From positions 186,001 through 250,000 of the forward strand of contig JAEUMD010000003.1 in the NCBI GenBank assembly GCA_016793635.1: a stretch of 64,000 bases of DNA, in the 5' to 3' direction. This document shows positions 16,631-31,073 of this stretch, piece after piece. The stretch comes from Hyphomicrobiaceae bacterium (lineage in GTDB: Bacteria > Pseudomonadota > Alphaproteobacteria > Rhizobiales > Hyphomicrobiaceae). Below the pieces are notes generated by a model. The model was not told the origin of the DNA. It was given only the letters and a program-made list of their open reading frames with translations, and did not search any database. The position numbers were made by a program, and so were the translations under genes. Within the stretch, counting starts at the first letter, position 1, and each line of letters starts with the position of its first letter.

Positions 16631-17215
16631 ATGACGGCATTGAATCCGACGAGAGATCGCATTCTCTCCCACGGCCTCGGCATCGCCAGCCAGCAGGGCC
16701 TGCAGGCGCTTTCCATGGGTACGCTGGCGCGCGAGCTCGACCTGCCGCGCTCCGGGCTTACATCGCATTTCGCGGACAACGAGAGCCTGCAACTCGGCGT
16801 GCTCGAGCAGGCGGCCTCTCTATTTCTACGCGAAGTGATCGATTCGACGGCTTCGATGGCAGGGGACGCGCGCTTGAAGGCGCTGTTCGTGCGCTGGATC
16901 GCGTGGTCGCGCTCGCCCAAGCTCAAGGGCGGCTGCCCGTTCGTTTTGGCCAGCCGTCAATCGGAATCGCTGGCACCGCTGCTGCGCGTGCGCCTCAAGG
17001 AGGTACTCGACACGTGGTCGCAGGTCCTGGGAGAAGCGGTCGCCGCAGCCAAGACCAACGGGTTTCTGCGACCCGACATCGATGCCGACCAGCTCATTTT
17101 CGAGATGCACGGCCTCTATCTCAGCCATCACTTCTTCCACTGGTACATGAAGGACAACACGGCCGAGTACCGCACGCTCAAGGCGTTCGACCGCCTGATC
17201 GCCGCCTGCCGGTGA
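16631..17215 (+). CDS. TetR/AcrR family transcriptional regulator
   Basis: A 194-residue regulator. Residues 8-55 form the TetR DNA-binding unit: RDRILSHGLGIASQQGLQAL, then MGTLARELDLPRSGLTSHF with the recognition helix near residue 40. The C-terminal half is the ligand and dimer domain; KLKGGCPFVLAS around residue 100 matches the C-terminal family (PF16925) seen in regulators of oxidoreductases and efflux. The ligand and target are unknown. The nearest candidate target is the DUF302 gene 164 bases downstream. A GGAG lies rather far (13 bases) from the ATG. Confidence 0.85.
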   Translation: MTALNPTRDRILSHGLGIASQQGLQALSMGTLARELDLPRSGLTSHFADNESLQLGVLEQAASLFLREVIDSTASMAGDARLKALFVRWIAWSRSPKLKGGCPFVLASRQSESLAPLLRVRLKEVLDTWSQVLGEAVAAAKTNGFLRPDIDADQLIFEMHGLYLSHHFFHWYMKDNTAEYRTLKAFDRLIAACR

Positions 17216-17379
17216 CCGCGGATATGCGTCAGCCTTGATATTCACGGCCCCTGCTGCCACATCGCTCTAACTGCTGCCGACTACTCCCGCAGACCCCGGG
17301 GTGCTCACCGCAAGCCTGCACCTCGGGTCGCGTGGTCGTCTCAACGCAGTCGGAGCGATGAAAACCAAGGAGCACGCCG

Positions 17380-17766
17380 ATGAAGTACTTCCTCGCCAAA
17401 ACGGTCTCGAAAACCTACGAGGAGGCCGTCGCCGCCGCGACCGAAGGGCTCAAGGAAGAGGGCTTCGGCGTCCTTACCGAGATCGACGTCAAGGCGACGC
17501 TCAAGAAGAAGATCGACGTCGACGTCCCGCGCTACATCATCCTCGGCGCCTGCAATCCCAAGCTCGCCCACAAGGCGCTGTCGGCCGAGAACCAGGTCGG
17601 CGTTCTGCTCCCCTGCAACGTCGTCGTTCAGGAGCACACGGACGGCCGCGTCGAGGTCTCCGCGATGGACCCGGTCGGCGCCATGGCCATGATCGGCAAT
17701 CCCAAGCTCGACGAGATCGCGGCCGACGTGAAAAGCCGCCTCGAGCGTGTGCTGGCCAAGCTCTGA
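17380..17766 (+). CDS. DUF302 domain-containing protein
   Basis: A 128-residue soluble protein. FLAKTVSKTYEEAVAAATEG, GFGVLTEIDVKATLKKK, YIILGACNPKLAHKAL and VGVLLPCNVVVQEH are the core of DUF302 (PF03625), in which the ILGACNP and LPCNV Cys are conserved. The biochemical role of the family is not established. AAGGAG with seven bases to the ATG is a strong ribosome-binding site, and codon use is heavily biased, suggesting good expression. Confidence 0.9.
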   Translation: MKYFLAKTVSKTYEEAVAAATEGLKEEGFGVLTEIDVKATLKKKIDVDVPRYIILGACNPKLAHKALSAENQVGVLLPCNVVVQEHTDGRVEVSAMDPVGAMAMIGNPKLDEIAADVKSRLERVLAKL

Positions 17767-19996
<2,230 letters not shown>

Positions 19997-20052
19997 ATCC
20001 GATCGTCTCGAGACCGCAGCGGCAGAACCGACCAGAGCGAGAAGGTATAAGA

Positions 20053-20712
20053 ATGACCCGCCTCTATGGTGAAGAACACCGCAAGCTCCAGGATGCGTTT
20101 GACAGCCGGCGCATGGCCGACCGCATCGAGCAGATCGCGATGAAGACCGAGATCGGCGACGACGAGCGGGCCTTCATCGAGAGCCGCGACATGTTCTTCC
20201 TGTCGACGGTGGACGAACGCGGGCGACCCACCGTCTCCTACAAGGGCGGCATGCCTGGCTTCGTGAGGGTGATCGACGCGGCAACCATCGCCTTCCCCAG
20301 CTACGACGGCAACGGCATGTATCTCTCGATGGGCAACATCGCCGGCCAATCCGAGGTCGGCATGTTGTTCATCGATTTCGAGCGCCCGTTCCGGCTGAGG
20401 CTGCAGGGCCGCGCAACCGTCACGCGCGACGATCCGTTGCTCGCCACCTTCAAGGATGCCGAGCTCGTGGTGCGCGTGGCGCTGTCGGAACTCTGGATGA
20501 ACTGCCCGCGCTACATTCACCGCTACCAACGGGTACAGACGTCACGCTACGCACCAAGCGATGGAGCCGAAACGCCGCTGTGTGAATGGAAGCGCATCGA
20601 CGCGGTGGGCGACGTTTTGCGGCCGCACGAGACAGAGGCCGTGGCGCGGGCCGGAACCATCGGCATCGAGGAATGGATGGGCCGCGTCATCACCGGTGAC
20701 GAGAAAGCCTGA
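20053..20712 (+). CDS. Pyridoxamine 5'-phosphate oxidase family flavoprotein
   Basis: A 219-residue protein with a split-barrel FMN-binding fold. The blocks FIESRDMFFLSTVDERGRPT and SYKGGMPGFVRVID, then LSMGNIAGQSEVGMLFIDFE, match PNPOx-like proteins of the putative general stress/FMN type rather than the true vitamin B6 oxidase. A role in reducing or binding a small molecule with FMN is likely; the substrate is unknown. GAAGG lies seven bases before the ATG. The gene is 56 bases downstream of thiC but has its own spacing, so cotranscription is uncertain. Confidence 0.8.
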   Translation: MTRLYGEEHRKLQDAFDSRRMADRIEQIAMKTEIGDDERAFIESRDMFFLSTVDERGRPTVSYKGGMPGFVRVIDAATIAFPSYDGNGMYLSMGNIAGQSEVGMLFIDFERPFRLRLQGRATVTRDDPLLATFKDAELVVRVALSELWMNCPRYIHRYQRVQTSRYAPSDGAETPLCEWKRIDAVGDVLRPHETEAVARAGTIGIEEWMGRVITGDEKA

Positions 20713-20715
20713 AAC

Positions 20716-20729
20716 GGGCGGCACCGCCC
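20716..20729. terminator. Short hairpin between convergent genes
   Basis: GGGCG-GCAC-CGCCC sits in the 19-base gap between the convergent stop codons at 20712 and 20732, with a pyrimidine-rich stretch (CTTCTTTCCCTTCTTC) to its right. It may serve as a terminator for the rightward gene; the T-tract is imperfect. Confidence 0.4.
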
Positions 20730-20731
20730 AG

Positions 20732-21253
20732 TCACTTCTTTCCCTTCTTCGGCGGCGTCTTCAGCGTCGTCACATCCTGCCCCATGACGCTGAAAGTCCC
20801 AGCTTGCGGCCAACGCTGCTCGTCGAGCTTCACCGCTGCGTCGGTGGAGTCCATCGCCAGTGGAATTCCCGAGTTTGAAGATACGCGGATGGTGACCTCA
20901 CCGGAGAACTCCGCATTGGGGACTATGGTGCGTTCCGCCTTCGTCGCCGTCACCCAATTGACGACGCTGGTATCGCCGCACTTGTCCTTCCAGCCCGGTG
21001 GGAACGTCGCCGCGTTACAACCAGCCCCCTTCAGCGTCAATTGCTGACCGAGCTTGACGCCACCGCTTTCGATCAGCGCCTTCATGGCATCGCGATTACC
21101 CGGCGTCAGCGCGACCTTGCCGAAATAGTCTGTCGCCTTGTCGCCGCGCTTGCACAAGCAGTTCACATCGAGTGCCACAGGCTCAGCGCGAGCCGGAGCG
21201 AAGGTAAGCGCAATCGAGAATGAGAAGGCGACGACCAACTTAAAATTTCGCAT
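20732..21253 (-). CDS. Secreted protein of unknown function
   Basis: A 173-residue protein starting with a signal peptide (LVVAFSFSIALTFAPARA, predicted cleavage after ARA). The mature part contains four Cys (NCLCKRG, GAGCNAA, DKCGDT) that could form two disulfides in the periplasm. No known domain is recognised. It ends in a Lys-rich tail (PPKKGKK). It stands alone, converging on the PNPOx-like gene. Confidence 0.65.
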   Translation of the reverse strand: MRNFKLVVAFSFSIALTFAPARAEPVALDVNCLCKRGDKATDYFGKVALTPGNRDAMKALIESGGVKLGQQLTLKGAGCNAATFPPGWKDKCGDTSVVNWVTATKAERTIVPNAEFSGEVTIRVSSNSGIPLAMDSTDAAVKLDEQRWPQAGTFSVMGQDVTTLKTPPKKGKK

Positions 21254-21433
21254 CGTTAGGACGGTCTCCGAGGACTACTGCGAACTCACCGCATCATCCT
21301 CGACACCACCGCGCGGGCAAAGCTATCACTCCCACAAGGGTAAAGACTGCAAATATCGCCGCCCATCGCTCCAACATTCCCCACCACGAATGATGTTCAC
21401 GCTAACCTTTTGCCGTCTCCCCGCCTCGGTCGC

Positions 21434-23224
21434 TCACTTTTTGTCCGCCTCTTCTGCGTCCGGCTTGTCGGCCTTGAACAGGCTCGCCAGCGTCTCGGCA
21501 TCGCTGCGAGCTTTGGCCTGCATGCGCTTCTCGTCGGCGTAGTGGCGGAAGTCGTCGGCAAGGCGGCGCTCATCGTGGGTGCGGAACGTCTCGATCGCGA
21601 ACTTCACCTCTCGTTCGGGTAGGCCTATGCCGCGCAACAGCTCCTGAGTCAGGTCGAGCGCTGAAAGAAACGTCTCGCGGCGGATGACGTGAACGCCGAG
21701 GTCCATGAGCCGATGCACGTGGTCACGGTTGCGGGCGCGCGCATAGATCTTGAGATCGGGATAGTGGCGGCGCACGAACCCGGCGGTGCGCAGCGATGCC
21801 TCGACGTCATTCATCGTCAGCAGAATGGCGCGTGCCTTGTCGATGCCCGCCGCTTCGAGAATATCGGGACGGCTCGGGTCGCCGAAGAACGCCTCCGCGC
21901 CGAAGCGTTTCACCATGGCTACCTGCTCGGCATCGAAATCGAGCGCCGTGAAGGGAATGCCCTTGGCGCGCAGGATGCGCCCGACGATCTGGCCGACGCG
22001 GCCGAAGCCCGCGATGATGATGTGGCTCTCCATCTCGGGCAGCGCGTCGAAGGCCTCGGATTTGCGCCGCCGCAACAGCATCTCGTCGGCGAGTAGAAGC
22101 AGCGGTGTCAGCGCCATCGACAGCGTGACGACGACCGCGGCGAGATCGGCGAGCCGCTGGTCGATGACGTAGGCCGCGACACCTTGCGTCAGCAGCACGA
22201 ACGCGAACTCGCCACCTTGGCTGATGGCGAGCGCCAAGCGGCGCGAGCTGGCGTGATCGAGACCCTGCCAGCGTCCGAGCACGTAGAGGACCGCGCCCTT
22301 GACGAGCGTGAGGGCGAGCACCAGACCAAGAATGAGAAGCGGCGAGGACGCCAGCAGGTCGAGCTGCAACGACATGCCGATTGCCGTGAAGAACAGTCCG
22401 AGCAGCAACCCCTCGAACGGCTGGATGTCGGCGTGGAGCTGATGGCGATAGGCGGACTCGGCGAGCAGCGCACCGGCGAGAAACGCACCGAGCGAGGGAG
22501 AGAGCCCCGCCTCCTGCATCACCCAGGCCGCGCCGACGACCGTCAGCAAAGCCGCGGCCGTCATCGCTTCCTTGACGCCGGTCCGAGCGATCAGCCGGAA
22601 GCCGTGCTCGATCAGCGAGTAGCCGACAACCACCACCGCCGCGATCACACCGAGCGCTTTCAGCGCCGCGGTCACGTCCATGCCGTCACCCGCGGCGCCG
22701 GTGACGGCGAACAACGGCACGATGGCGATGAGCGGAATGGCGGCGAGGTCCTGGAACAGCAGGATGGAGAAAGCGGCGCGGCCGTGACGCGCGCGCAGCT
22801 CGCCCTTTTCCTCGAGAACCTGCAACGCGAACGCCGTCGACGAGAGTGAAAGCGCGAAGCCGAGAAACAGTGCGAGTGGCGGCGCGAGACCGGCGGCAAG
22901 GCCAAGCCCCGCCAGCGCGAGCGCCGTTGCCAGAACCTGCGCGCCGCCGAGGCCAAGGATCGACGCGCGCATCGACCACAAGCGGCCCGGCCGCAACTCG
23001 AGACCGATCAGGAACAGCAGCATCACGACGCCGTATTCCGCGAAGTGCAGGATCTCTTTGGCCTGATAGACGGTGAAGACCTGGCCGGCGCCATAGGGAC
23101 CGAGAGCGATTCCCGCTGCCAGATAGCCGAGAACCGTGCCGATCCGCAGCCAACGCGCGAAGGGCGCGGCGATGGCGGCGGCGGCGAGAAGCAGCGCGAT
23201 ATGTAGAAGCGTTGTGTGTTCCAT
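21434..23224 (-). CDS. Monovalent cation:proton antiporter-2 (KefB/KefC type)
   Basis: A 596-residue inner-membrane protein. The first 380 residues hold about twelve transmembrane helices of the CPA2 exchanger, including GLELRPGRLWSMR and LFQDLAAIPLIAIVPLF with the conserved Q-D pair in the ion path. It is followed by a TrkA-N/RCK domain beginning HIIIAGFGRVGQIVGRILRA (NAD-binding GxGxxG) and ILLTMNDVEAS. Such proteins exchange K+ or Na+ for H+ and are gated by NAD(H) or glutathione adducts. The glutathione-specific Kef residues cannot be verified by eye, so the name stays generic. ATG 23224 is chosen over a GTG six bases upstream. Confidence 0.9.
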   Translation of the reverse strand: MEHTTLLHIALLLAAAAIAAPFARWLRIGTVLGYLAAGIALGPYGAGQVFTVYQAKEILHFAEYGVVMLLFLIGLELRPGRLWSMRASILGLGGAQVLATALALAGLGLAAGLAPPLALFLGFALSLSSTAFALQVLEEKGELRARHGRAAFSILLFQDLAAIPLIAIVPLFAVTGAAGDGMDVTAALKALGVIAAVVVVGYSLIEHGFRLIARTGVKEAMTAAALLTVVGAAWVMQEAGLSPSLGAFLAGALLAESAYRHQLHADIQPFEGLLLGLFFTAIGMSLQLDLLASSPLLILGLVLALTLVKGAVLYVLGRWQGLDHASSRRLALAISQGGEFAFVLLTQGVAAYVIDQRLADLAAVVVTLSMALTPLLLLADEMLLRRRKSEAFDALPEMESHIIIAGFGRVGQIVGRILRAKGIPFTALDFDAEQVAMVKRFGAEAFFGDPSRPDILEAAGIDKARAILLTMNDVEASLRTAGFVRRHYPDLKIYARARNRDHVHRLMDLGVHVIRRETFLSALDLTQELLRGIGLPEREVKFAIETFRTHDERRLADDFRHYADEKRMQAKARSDAETLASLFKADKPDAEEADKK

Positions 23225-23339
23225 GACCACGGAAGGCGAGGTTCGGTCAGCAGACTATTTTGGAAACGCGCGCGGCGGCGCGTTCCGGCGCAGCAGCCGC
23301 CTCGCGTCAACCGATCCGTATCCACCGGCCAATCCGGCT

Positions 23340-24467
23340 TCAGTAGGCGAGCTGGCCCGTGAAAACGACAGCTTCACTCTCACCCTTGCCCTTGGCAGAG
23401 GATTTGACACCCGAGGGCGGCACGATGTCGCCGATGACAATCGGTGCCTCGCCCGCGTCGGCGAGGGCGCGCATCACGTCGGCAGCCCGAGCCCTGTCGG
23501 CAACCAAGATCATACCGATGCCGCAGTTGAAGGTCCGCAGCATCTCGGCGTCGTCGAGGCGGCCGGTCGCGGCCAGCCAGCCGAAGACCTCCGGGATATC
23601 CCCAAGTGAATCGAGATTGACCCGCGCCGCTACGCCTTCCGGGAGAACGCGCGGCAGATTTTCGGCGAGACCGCCACCCGTGATGTGCGAGAGGGCCTTG
23701 ATCGCGCCCGCCGCCGCTCCTCCAGTCGCCCTCAGCGCGGCGAGTAACGGGCGGACGTAAATCCGCGTCGGCTCCAGCAGCGCCTCGGCCATGGACTTCT
23801 CCCGCAGGAACGGCGCGGCATCGTGCCAACCGAGCCCCGCCTCCGCCACCAGCCGACGAACCAGCGAATAACCGTTGGAATGGACCCCGGATGATCGCAG
23901 GCCGATCAGCAGGTCGCCAATCGCGATGTCGGTGCGCGGCAGAAGCTCGCCACGTTCAGCGGCGCCGACCGCGAACCCTGCGAGATCGTAGTCGCCTGCC
24001 TTGTACATGCCCGGCATTTCCGCCGTCTCGCCGCCGATCAGCGCAGCCCCGGCCTGCCGGCAGCCGTCGGCAATGCCGGCGACGACCGCCTTGGCGACCC
24101 CGACGTCGAGCTTGCCGCATGCGAAATAGTCGAGGAAGAACAGCGGCTCGGCGCCCTGAACGACGAGATCGTTGACGCACATCGCGACGAGATCGATGCC
24201 GATCGTCTCGTGGCGGCCGGTGTCGATGGCGATCTTGAGCTTGGTGCCGACGCCGTCGTTGGCGGCGACCAGGATCGGATCACGGAAGCCGGCGCGCTTC
24301 AGATCGAACAGCCCGCCGAAGCCGCCGAGGTCGGCATCCGCGCCTGCCCGGCGGGTCGCCTTGACCAGCGGCTTGATCGCTTCCACAAGGGAGTTGCCGG
24401 CGTCGATATCGACGCCGGAATCGCGGTAGGTGATCGCAGTGGCCTTGCCGGGTCGCTCGTCTGACAT
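23340..24467 (-). CDS. purM: Phosphoribosylformylglycinamidine cyclo-ligase PurM (AIR synthetase)
   Basis: A 375-residue enzyme of purine synthesis that closes the imidazole ring of FGAM to aminoimidazole ribotide using ATP. The blocks [44 protein letters not shown] and [13 protein letters not shown] are diagnostic. Its product AIR is also the substrate of ThiC encoded nearby. The frame is open another 510 bases upstream, but conservation begins at MSDERPG, so ATG 24467 is the start. It diverges from the DUF2066 gene across 425 bases. Confidence 0.97.
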   Translation of the reverse strand: MSDERPGKATAITYRDSGVDIDAGNSLVEAIKPLVKATRRAGADADLGGFGGLFDLKRAGFRDPILVAANDGVGTKLKIAIDTGRHETIGIDLVAMCVNDLVVQGAEPLFFLDYFACGKLDVGVAKAVVAGIADGCRQAGAALIGGETAEMPGMYKAGDYDLAGFAVGAAERGELLPRTDIAIGDLLIGLRSSGVHSNGYSLVRRLVAEAGLGWHDAAPFLREKSMAEALLEPTRIYVRPLLAALRATGGAAAGAIKALSHITGGGLAENLPRVLPEGVAARVNLDSLGDIPEVFGWLAATGRLDDAEMLRTFNCGIGMILVADRARAADVMRALADAGEAPIVIGDIVPPSGVKSSAKGKGESEAVVFTGQLAY

Positions 24468-24892
24468 CTCGCCTCGCTGGTCGGTGCGTCGGGCCGGCCT
24501 CGCGAAACCGGTCGGGCCCGGTACGCGCCAGCGGCCAAGGACTGCTGCGGCCGTGACGACGCACACCGGCGGTTGCGGAGCGCGGGATCGCTCGTCGCCG
24601 GCAAGTGCGCTTCGCTGGCGCGAGCCGTCGGACTGCCGAAAGTCGTATACCCGGAGGGTCGGCCGCTTCGGGTGGCGGGGTGTTAGCAGGTCGCGCACGG
24701 GGCCGCAACTCGCCGCCACGCAGCTCCGACTGCCCGCCGCCGCATTTGCGTAGTATCGAGCGCCGGAGTTGAGTATGCCGTCGCCTGCGCGCGGGCCTCG
24801 GGCGGCGGGTGCTACACTTGCCCGTGCATCCGGCGCCTTTGCCTCAACAGCGAAGGCGGACGTCGGACAATCGATGGGAGCTCGGATTGGGA
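24468..24892. other. Divergent intergenic region between purM and the DUF2066 gene
   Basis: 425 bases with no supported gene. Both promoters should lie here. The reading frame of purM stays open through it, but the encoded sequence is Arg/Pro/Ala-rich and unlike any PurM, so I treat it as non-coding. No clear repeat or operator is seen. Confidence 0.45.
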
Positions 24893-26065
24893 ATGGGTCG
24901 TCGCACGGGGGGTCTTTCAGCAGCGGGAGCCGGACTTCTGGCCGCCGCCCTCGCATTCGTGCAGTTCGCGGGGGCGTCATGGTGCCCGGCGCTGGCCCAG
25001 CGCGGTGGAGCGAGCATCTATACCGTCGCGAACTACCCGGTCCAGGCCACCGCCAAGGACGCCGTCGCTGCCAAGGAGCAGGCCTTGGCGGATGGTCGCA
25101 AGGCCGCTTTCCGCTCGCTCCTGAAGCGGCTCGTGCCTGTAACCTCCTACCCGCGGCTCAAGGCCATCACCGACATGCCGCTGACCGGCTTTTACGACGG
25201 CTTCGCGGTCCGCTCGGAAAGCAACTCCTCGACCTCGTATATCGCAACTCTCGATTTCAGCTTCCGCGCCGACGCCGTGCGAAACCTGCTGCGGCGCGAG
25301 GGCATACCCTTCGTCGAGGAACAGGCGAGCGACGTCGCCTTGATCGCCGCGGTCCGCGAGGGCGGCAAGCTCGCGCGTGCTGGCTCGGACGCGGGCGGCT
25401 GGCTCTCCATTTGGCGCGACCTCGACACCTCGCACACGCTGACGCCGCTGCGGATCGAATCGCCAAAACCCATCGTCCACAACGACATGCTCGAAAAGCT
25501 GGTCACCGGTGACGACAGTGCCATCCGCGTTCTGGCAAACGAATACGGCGGCGAGAACGTGGTGACGGCGATCGCCGAGGTCGACAAGCCGGCCGGACGC
25601 CTGCACGTGATGCTCGCCGGACGCGACGCCGCCGGCACCTTCGCGCTCAAGCGCAGCTACCGACTGATCGATGGCGACGTCTCCTACTCCATGGAACTGG
25701 CAGCGGTGATATCTCTCGGCATCATCGAGGGCCGCTGGAAGGCGGTTAAGACCCGTTGGCTCGGCGCGTCCGCCGCCGCCGGTGCTGAGGTCGGCGCATC
25801 GGCGACCGCACTCGCAGGCGGTGTCGGCGAGGCGGTGCACATCGAGGCCGAGTTCGCCGGTCTCTCGCAGTGGACCGCAATGCGCGACAAGCTCGAAGCG
25901 ACGCCCGGCGTCTCCGGCATCGCCATCGCCGCCATGTCGGCGCGCGGCGCCGACCTGACGCTCAGCTACCCCGGCGGCGGCCCATCGCTCTCCGATGCCT
26001 TATTGGCGCGCGGGCTCAGCCTTACCGACCTCGGCGGCGTGTGGCTGCTCAAATCGCGCTATTGA
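24893..26065 (+). CDS. DUF2066 domain-containing exported protein
   Basis: A 390-residue protein with an N-terminal signal or anchor ([24 protein letters not shown]). The segment [30 protein letters not shown] and [20 protein letters not shown] match DUF2066 (PF09839), a periplasmic or envelope family of unknown function. In this order it is almost always placed between purM and the CDP-alcohol phosphatidyltransferase/permease genes, exactly as here. The ATG at 24893 begins the signal; an earlier in-frame start at 24809 would add a non-conserved segment. Confidence 0.8.
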   Translation: MGRRTGGLSAAGAGLLAAALAFVQFAGASWCPALAQRGGASIYTVANYPVQATAKDAVAAKEQALADGRKAAFRSLLKRLVPVTSYPRLKAITDMPLTGFYDGFAVRSESNSSTSYIATLDFSFRADAVRNLLRREGIPFVEEQASDVALIAAVREGGKLARAGSDAGGWLSIWRDLDTSHTLTPLRIESPKPIVHNDMLEKLVTGDDSAIRVLANEYGGENVVTAIAEVDKPAGRLHVMLAGRDAAGTFALKRSYRLIDGDVSYSMELAAVISLGIIEGRWKAVKTRWLGASAAAGAEVGASATALAGGVGEAVHIEAEFAGLSQWTAMRDKLEATPGVSGIAIAAMSARGADLTLSYPGGGPSLSDALLARGLSLTDLGGVWLLKSRY

Positions 26066-26204
26066 CGCGGCATTCCCCCGCGCCGAGACGGGCTTGCGCA
26101 ACCCGACCGCATCTGCAAGCCTCCGCAGCGCTCCGGCGAGCCATACCGCCGACGCATAACGACGCCAGCCCCGCCTCTCCCGCGGCAACACCGGACCTAA
26201 TCCC

Positions 26205-26786
26205 TTGAGCATCCCGAACATCATAACGCTGGTCCGGGTGATGTTGGTGCCGGTGGTGTTCTGGCTGCTGCTCACTGGCGAGGTGAAGCCGGCCTTCTAC
26301 CTGTTCGTTGTCGCCGGCATCTCGGACGCGGTGGACGGCTTCCTCGCCAAGCGCTTCGGCTGGGCGACGGAACTCGGCGCCTATCTCGACCCGCTCGCCG
26401 ACAAACTGCTGCTCGTCTGCATCTTCATCGCCCTCGGAGTCGGCGGCCATCTGCCATCGTGGCTGGTGATCGCTGTCGTCTCACGCGACGTGCTGATCGT
26501 GCTCGGCGTGCTGCTCGCCTGGCTGCTCGGGCACCCGGTGGCGATCCATCCGCTTGTCGTGAGCAAGACAAATACCGCCGCGCAAATCGTACTCGCCGCC
26601 GTGGTGATGGCGGATCTCGGCTTCTCGCTCGGGCTCGGTGCGCTGCGCACCGCGCTGATCTGGCTGACGGCCGGGCTGATCGTCGCCTCGCTCGCGGCTT
26701 ATGCCAGGACTTGGCTTCGGCACATGTCCGGCTATGAATCGGTCGGGGCGGGCCGCGGGCAGCGGCCCGGCGACGGCTTTCGGTAA
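26205..26786 (+). CDS. CDP-alcohol phosphatidyltransferase family protein (PgsA-like)
   Basis: A 193-residue inner-membrane protein with about five helices. The catalytic signature reads DAVDGFLAKRFGWATELGAY then LDPLADK, which is the family D-x2-DG-x2-A-x9-G-x3-D-x3-D with Lys in place of the usual Arg after the first Ala. These enzymes join a CDP-diacylglycerol to an alcohol such as glycerol 3-phosphate or a headgroup to make phospholipid. The exact alcohol cannot be deduced. The only start before the conserved SIPNIITLVR is a TTG at 26205. It opens the co-directional block with the permease, hdaA, ppk and ppx genes. Confidence 0.85.
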   Translation: MSIPNIITLVRVMLVPVVFWLLLTGEVKPAFYLFVVAGISDAVDGFLAKRFGWATELGAYLDPLADKLLLVCIFIALGVGGHLPSWLVIAVVSRDVLIVLGVLLAWLLGHPVAIHPLVVSKTNTAAQIVLAAVVMADLGFSLGLGALRTALIWLTAGLIVASLAAYARTWLRHMSGYESVGAGRGQRPGDGFR

Positions 26787-26890
26787 GGACGTCACGCGCC
26801 GGACGCTCTCGGGGACGAGGATGACGGCGAGACCTCGTCCGCGATAAAGCGGAAGGGGCACATCGGCCGGGTATGGGTGGAGAAAAGCAC

Positions 26891-28030
26891 ATGAGCGAGC
26901 CGGCACGGTCATTGGCGGAGGGCGGCGTCCGGCTCGAGCGCCAAGCTCTGTTCTGGATCGCCGCAACGGTGGTCGTGGTCCTGCTCGTCGGCTTGCTGCG
27001 CGAAATCATGCTGCCGTTCATCGCCGGCATCGTCATCGCCTATTTTCTCAACCCGGTCGCCGACGCCCTGGAGCGGCTCGGGCTGCCGCGAGTCGCCGCC
27101 GCGGTGCTCATCATGATCGCGGCGATCCTGGTTCTGGTCGCCGCCGCCGTCTTCCTCTTTCCGCTGCTGGCGGCGCAGGCCGAGCAGCTTGCCTCCGCGC
27201 TCCCCGACGAGCTGGCGCGCCTCTCGGTGAAGCTCGAGGCGTTTCTGCACGAACGCTTCGGCGATCGCTTCCCCGGCCTCGAGACGAGCTTCAAAACCGC
27301 GCTCTCCGGCGTTTCCGAGAACTGGGCGTCGATCGCGGCGTGGGCCGCCTCCTCGCTGTGGAACCAGAGCATGGCGGTGGTCAACTTCCTGTCGCTGCTG
27401 CTCGTAACGCCGCTCGTGGTCTTCTACCTTCTGCTCGACTGGCACGCGATGATCGCGCGCGTCGATAGCTGGCTGCCCCGCGCGCACCTCGCGACGTTGC
27501 GCCGGCTGGCCAGTGACGTGAATGCCTCGGTCGGCGCGTTCATCCGCGGCCAGGGAACGGTGTGCCTCATCCTTGGCGTGTTCTACGCCGCCGCCCTCAG
27601 CGCCGCGGGCCTGCGGTATGGCCTGCTCGTCGGCCTCGCCACCGGCCTGATGGCGTTCGTTCCCTTCGTCGGCTGGACACTCGGTCTCATCGTGTCGTCG
27701 GTTCTCGCCGTCGTGCAGTTCTGGCCCGACTATGTCCCGCTCGTCATGGTGATCGCCATCTTTCTCGCCGGTCAGGGCATCGACGCCGGCTTCCTGAGCC
27801 CGCAGATCGTCGGCTCGAAAATCGGCCTCCACCCGGTCTGGCTCATCTTCGCGCTGTTCGTGTTCTCCTACCTGTTCGGCTTCGTCGGCGTGCTCGTCGC
27901 CGTGCCCGTGGCGGCGGCACTCGGAGTCCTCGTCCGCTTCGCGCTCGAGGCCTATCTCAACAGCTCGGTCTATTCCGGCGGCGCGCCACGCGCAGTGGCC
28001 GAAGCCCCGCGCAGCGAGACGGTACGATGA
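26891..28030 (+). CDS. AI-2E family transporter (PerM-like)
   Basis: A 379-residue membrane protein with about eight transmembrane helices. LREIMLPFIAGIVIAYFLNP near the N-terminus and the C-terminal segments GQGIDAGFLSPQIVG and FVGVLVAVPVAAALGVLVRF are diagnostic of the AI-2E/PerM family (PF01594). Members have been linked to export of small molecules or cation/proton exchange; the substrate is open. ATG 26891 with GGAG nine bases upstream is preferred to a GTG-type start at 26873. The stop overlaps the next gene in ATGA (28027-28030), so they are translationally coupled. Confidence 0.9.
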   Translation: MSEPARSLAEGGVRLERQALFWIAATVVVVLLVGLLREIMLPFIAGIVIAYFLNPVADALERLGLPRVAAAVLIMIAAILVLVAAAVFLFPLLAAQAEQLASALPDELARLSVKLEAFLHERFGDRFPGLETSFKTALSGVSENWASIAAWAASSLWNQSMAVVNFLSLLLVTPLVVFYLLLDWHAMIARVDSWLPRAHLATLRRLASDVNASVGAFIRGQGTVCLILGVFYAAALSAAGLRYGLLVGLATGLMAFVPFVGWTLGLIVSSVLAVVQFWPDYVPLVMVIAIFLAGQGIDAGFLSPQIVGSKIGLHPVWLIFALFVFSYLFGFVGVLVAVPVAAALGVLVRFALEAYLNSSVYSGGAPRAVAEAPRSETVR

Positions 28031-28737
28031 GCACCGAGCCGCGCCAGCTCGTCCTCGAGCTGCCGCTCGCGCGGGCGCTCGACATCGACAACTTCTTCGT
28101 TTCGCAATCGAACCGCGCTGCCGTCGAGCTGATCGAGCGGTGGCCGGATTGGCCGCACTGGGCCGGCGTTCTCGTTGGCCCTGAGGGTTCCGGCAAGTCG
28201 CATCTCGCACACGTGTGGCAAGAGCGCGCGGCGGCTCACGCCTGTCAGGGCAGCGCACTCGGCGAGACTGCCGTCGCCGCGTTCGACGAGCGCCCGACCA
28301 TGCTGATCGAGGATATCGACCGCGGCATCGGCGACGAGCGGATCTTCTTCCACTTGCTCAACCTCGCGCGGGAGCGCAAGGGCTCGATCCTGGTGACGTC
28401 ACGGCAGGCCCCGGGCGAGCTTTCGGTGACGCTGCCGGACTTGCGGTCGCGGCTGCGCGCGTTGCCGCTCGCATGCATCGCGCCACCCGACGAGGCCTTG
28501 CTCAAGGCGGTGCTCATCAAACTATTCGCCGATCGCCAGCTCGCCATCGAGCCGCACGTCGTCAGCTACATCGCCCTGCGCATCGAGCGCTCGATGGCGG
28601 CGGCCAATGCCATCGTCGAGCAGATCGACCGTCGCGCGCTCGCCATGCAACGCAGCGTCACGCGCGCGCTGGCCGCGGCCGTGCTTCACGACACGACGCC
28701 AGAGAGCGACACGGGCGACGAGGTCGAGGACAACTGA
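28027..28737 (+). CDS. hdaA: DnaA-like regulatory inactivator HdaA
   Basis: A 236-residue protein matching the ATPase part of DnaA. VLVGPEGSGKSHLAHVWQ is Walker A, MLIEDIDRG is Walker B, and LPDLRSRLRALP carries the sensor and arginine-finger region. It has no C-terminal DnaA-box binding domain. In Alphaproteobacteria such proteins (HdaA) promote ATP hydrolysis on DnaA together with the DNA clamp and prevent re-initiation. QLVLELPL near the N-terminus is a likely clamp-binding motif. The ATG overlaps the permease stop. Position upstream of ppk and ppx is the usual one in this order. Confidence 0.9.
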   Translation: MSTEPRQLVLELPLARALDIDNFFVSQSNRAAVELIERWPDWPHWAGVLVGPEGSGKSHLAHVWQERAAAHACQGSALGETAVAAFDERPTMLIEDIDRGIGDERIFFHLLNLARERKGSILVTSRQAPGELSVTLPDLRSRLRALPLACIAPPDEALLKAVLIKLFADRQLAIEPHVVSYIALRIERSMAAANAIVEQIDRRALAMQRSVTRALAAAVLHDTTPESDTGDEVEDN

Positions 28738-28821
28738 GAGGATGGCGCCGAGCGCCTCCCTCGCCGAGATAAGCAGGCATTCGTCCCGGGAGGGGCGGGC
28801 GCACGTTCAGGAGAAGGCCCC

Positions 28822-31062
<2,241 letters not shown>

Positions 31063-31073
31063 GACAAGCGGTC

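Noticed and set aside
24468-24980. N-terminal extension of PurM by 171 residues
   Set aside because: Not conserved, Arg/Pro-rich, and a normal PurM start exists at 24467.
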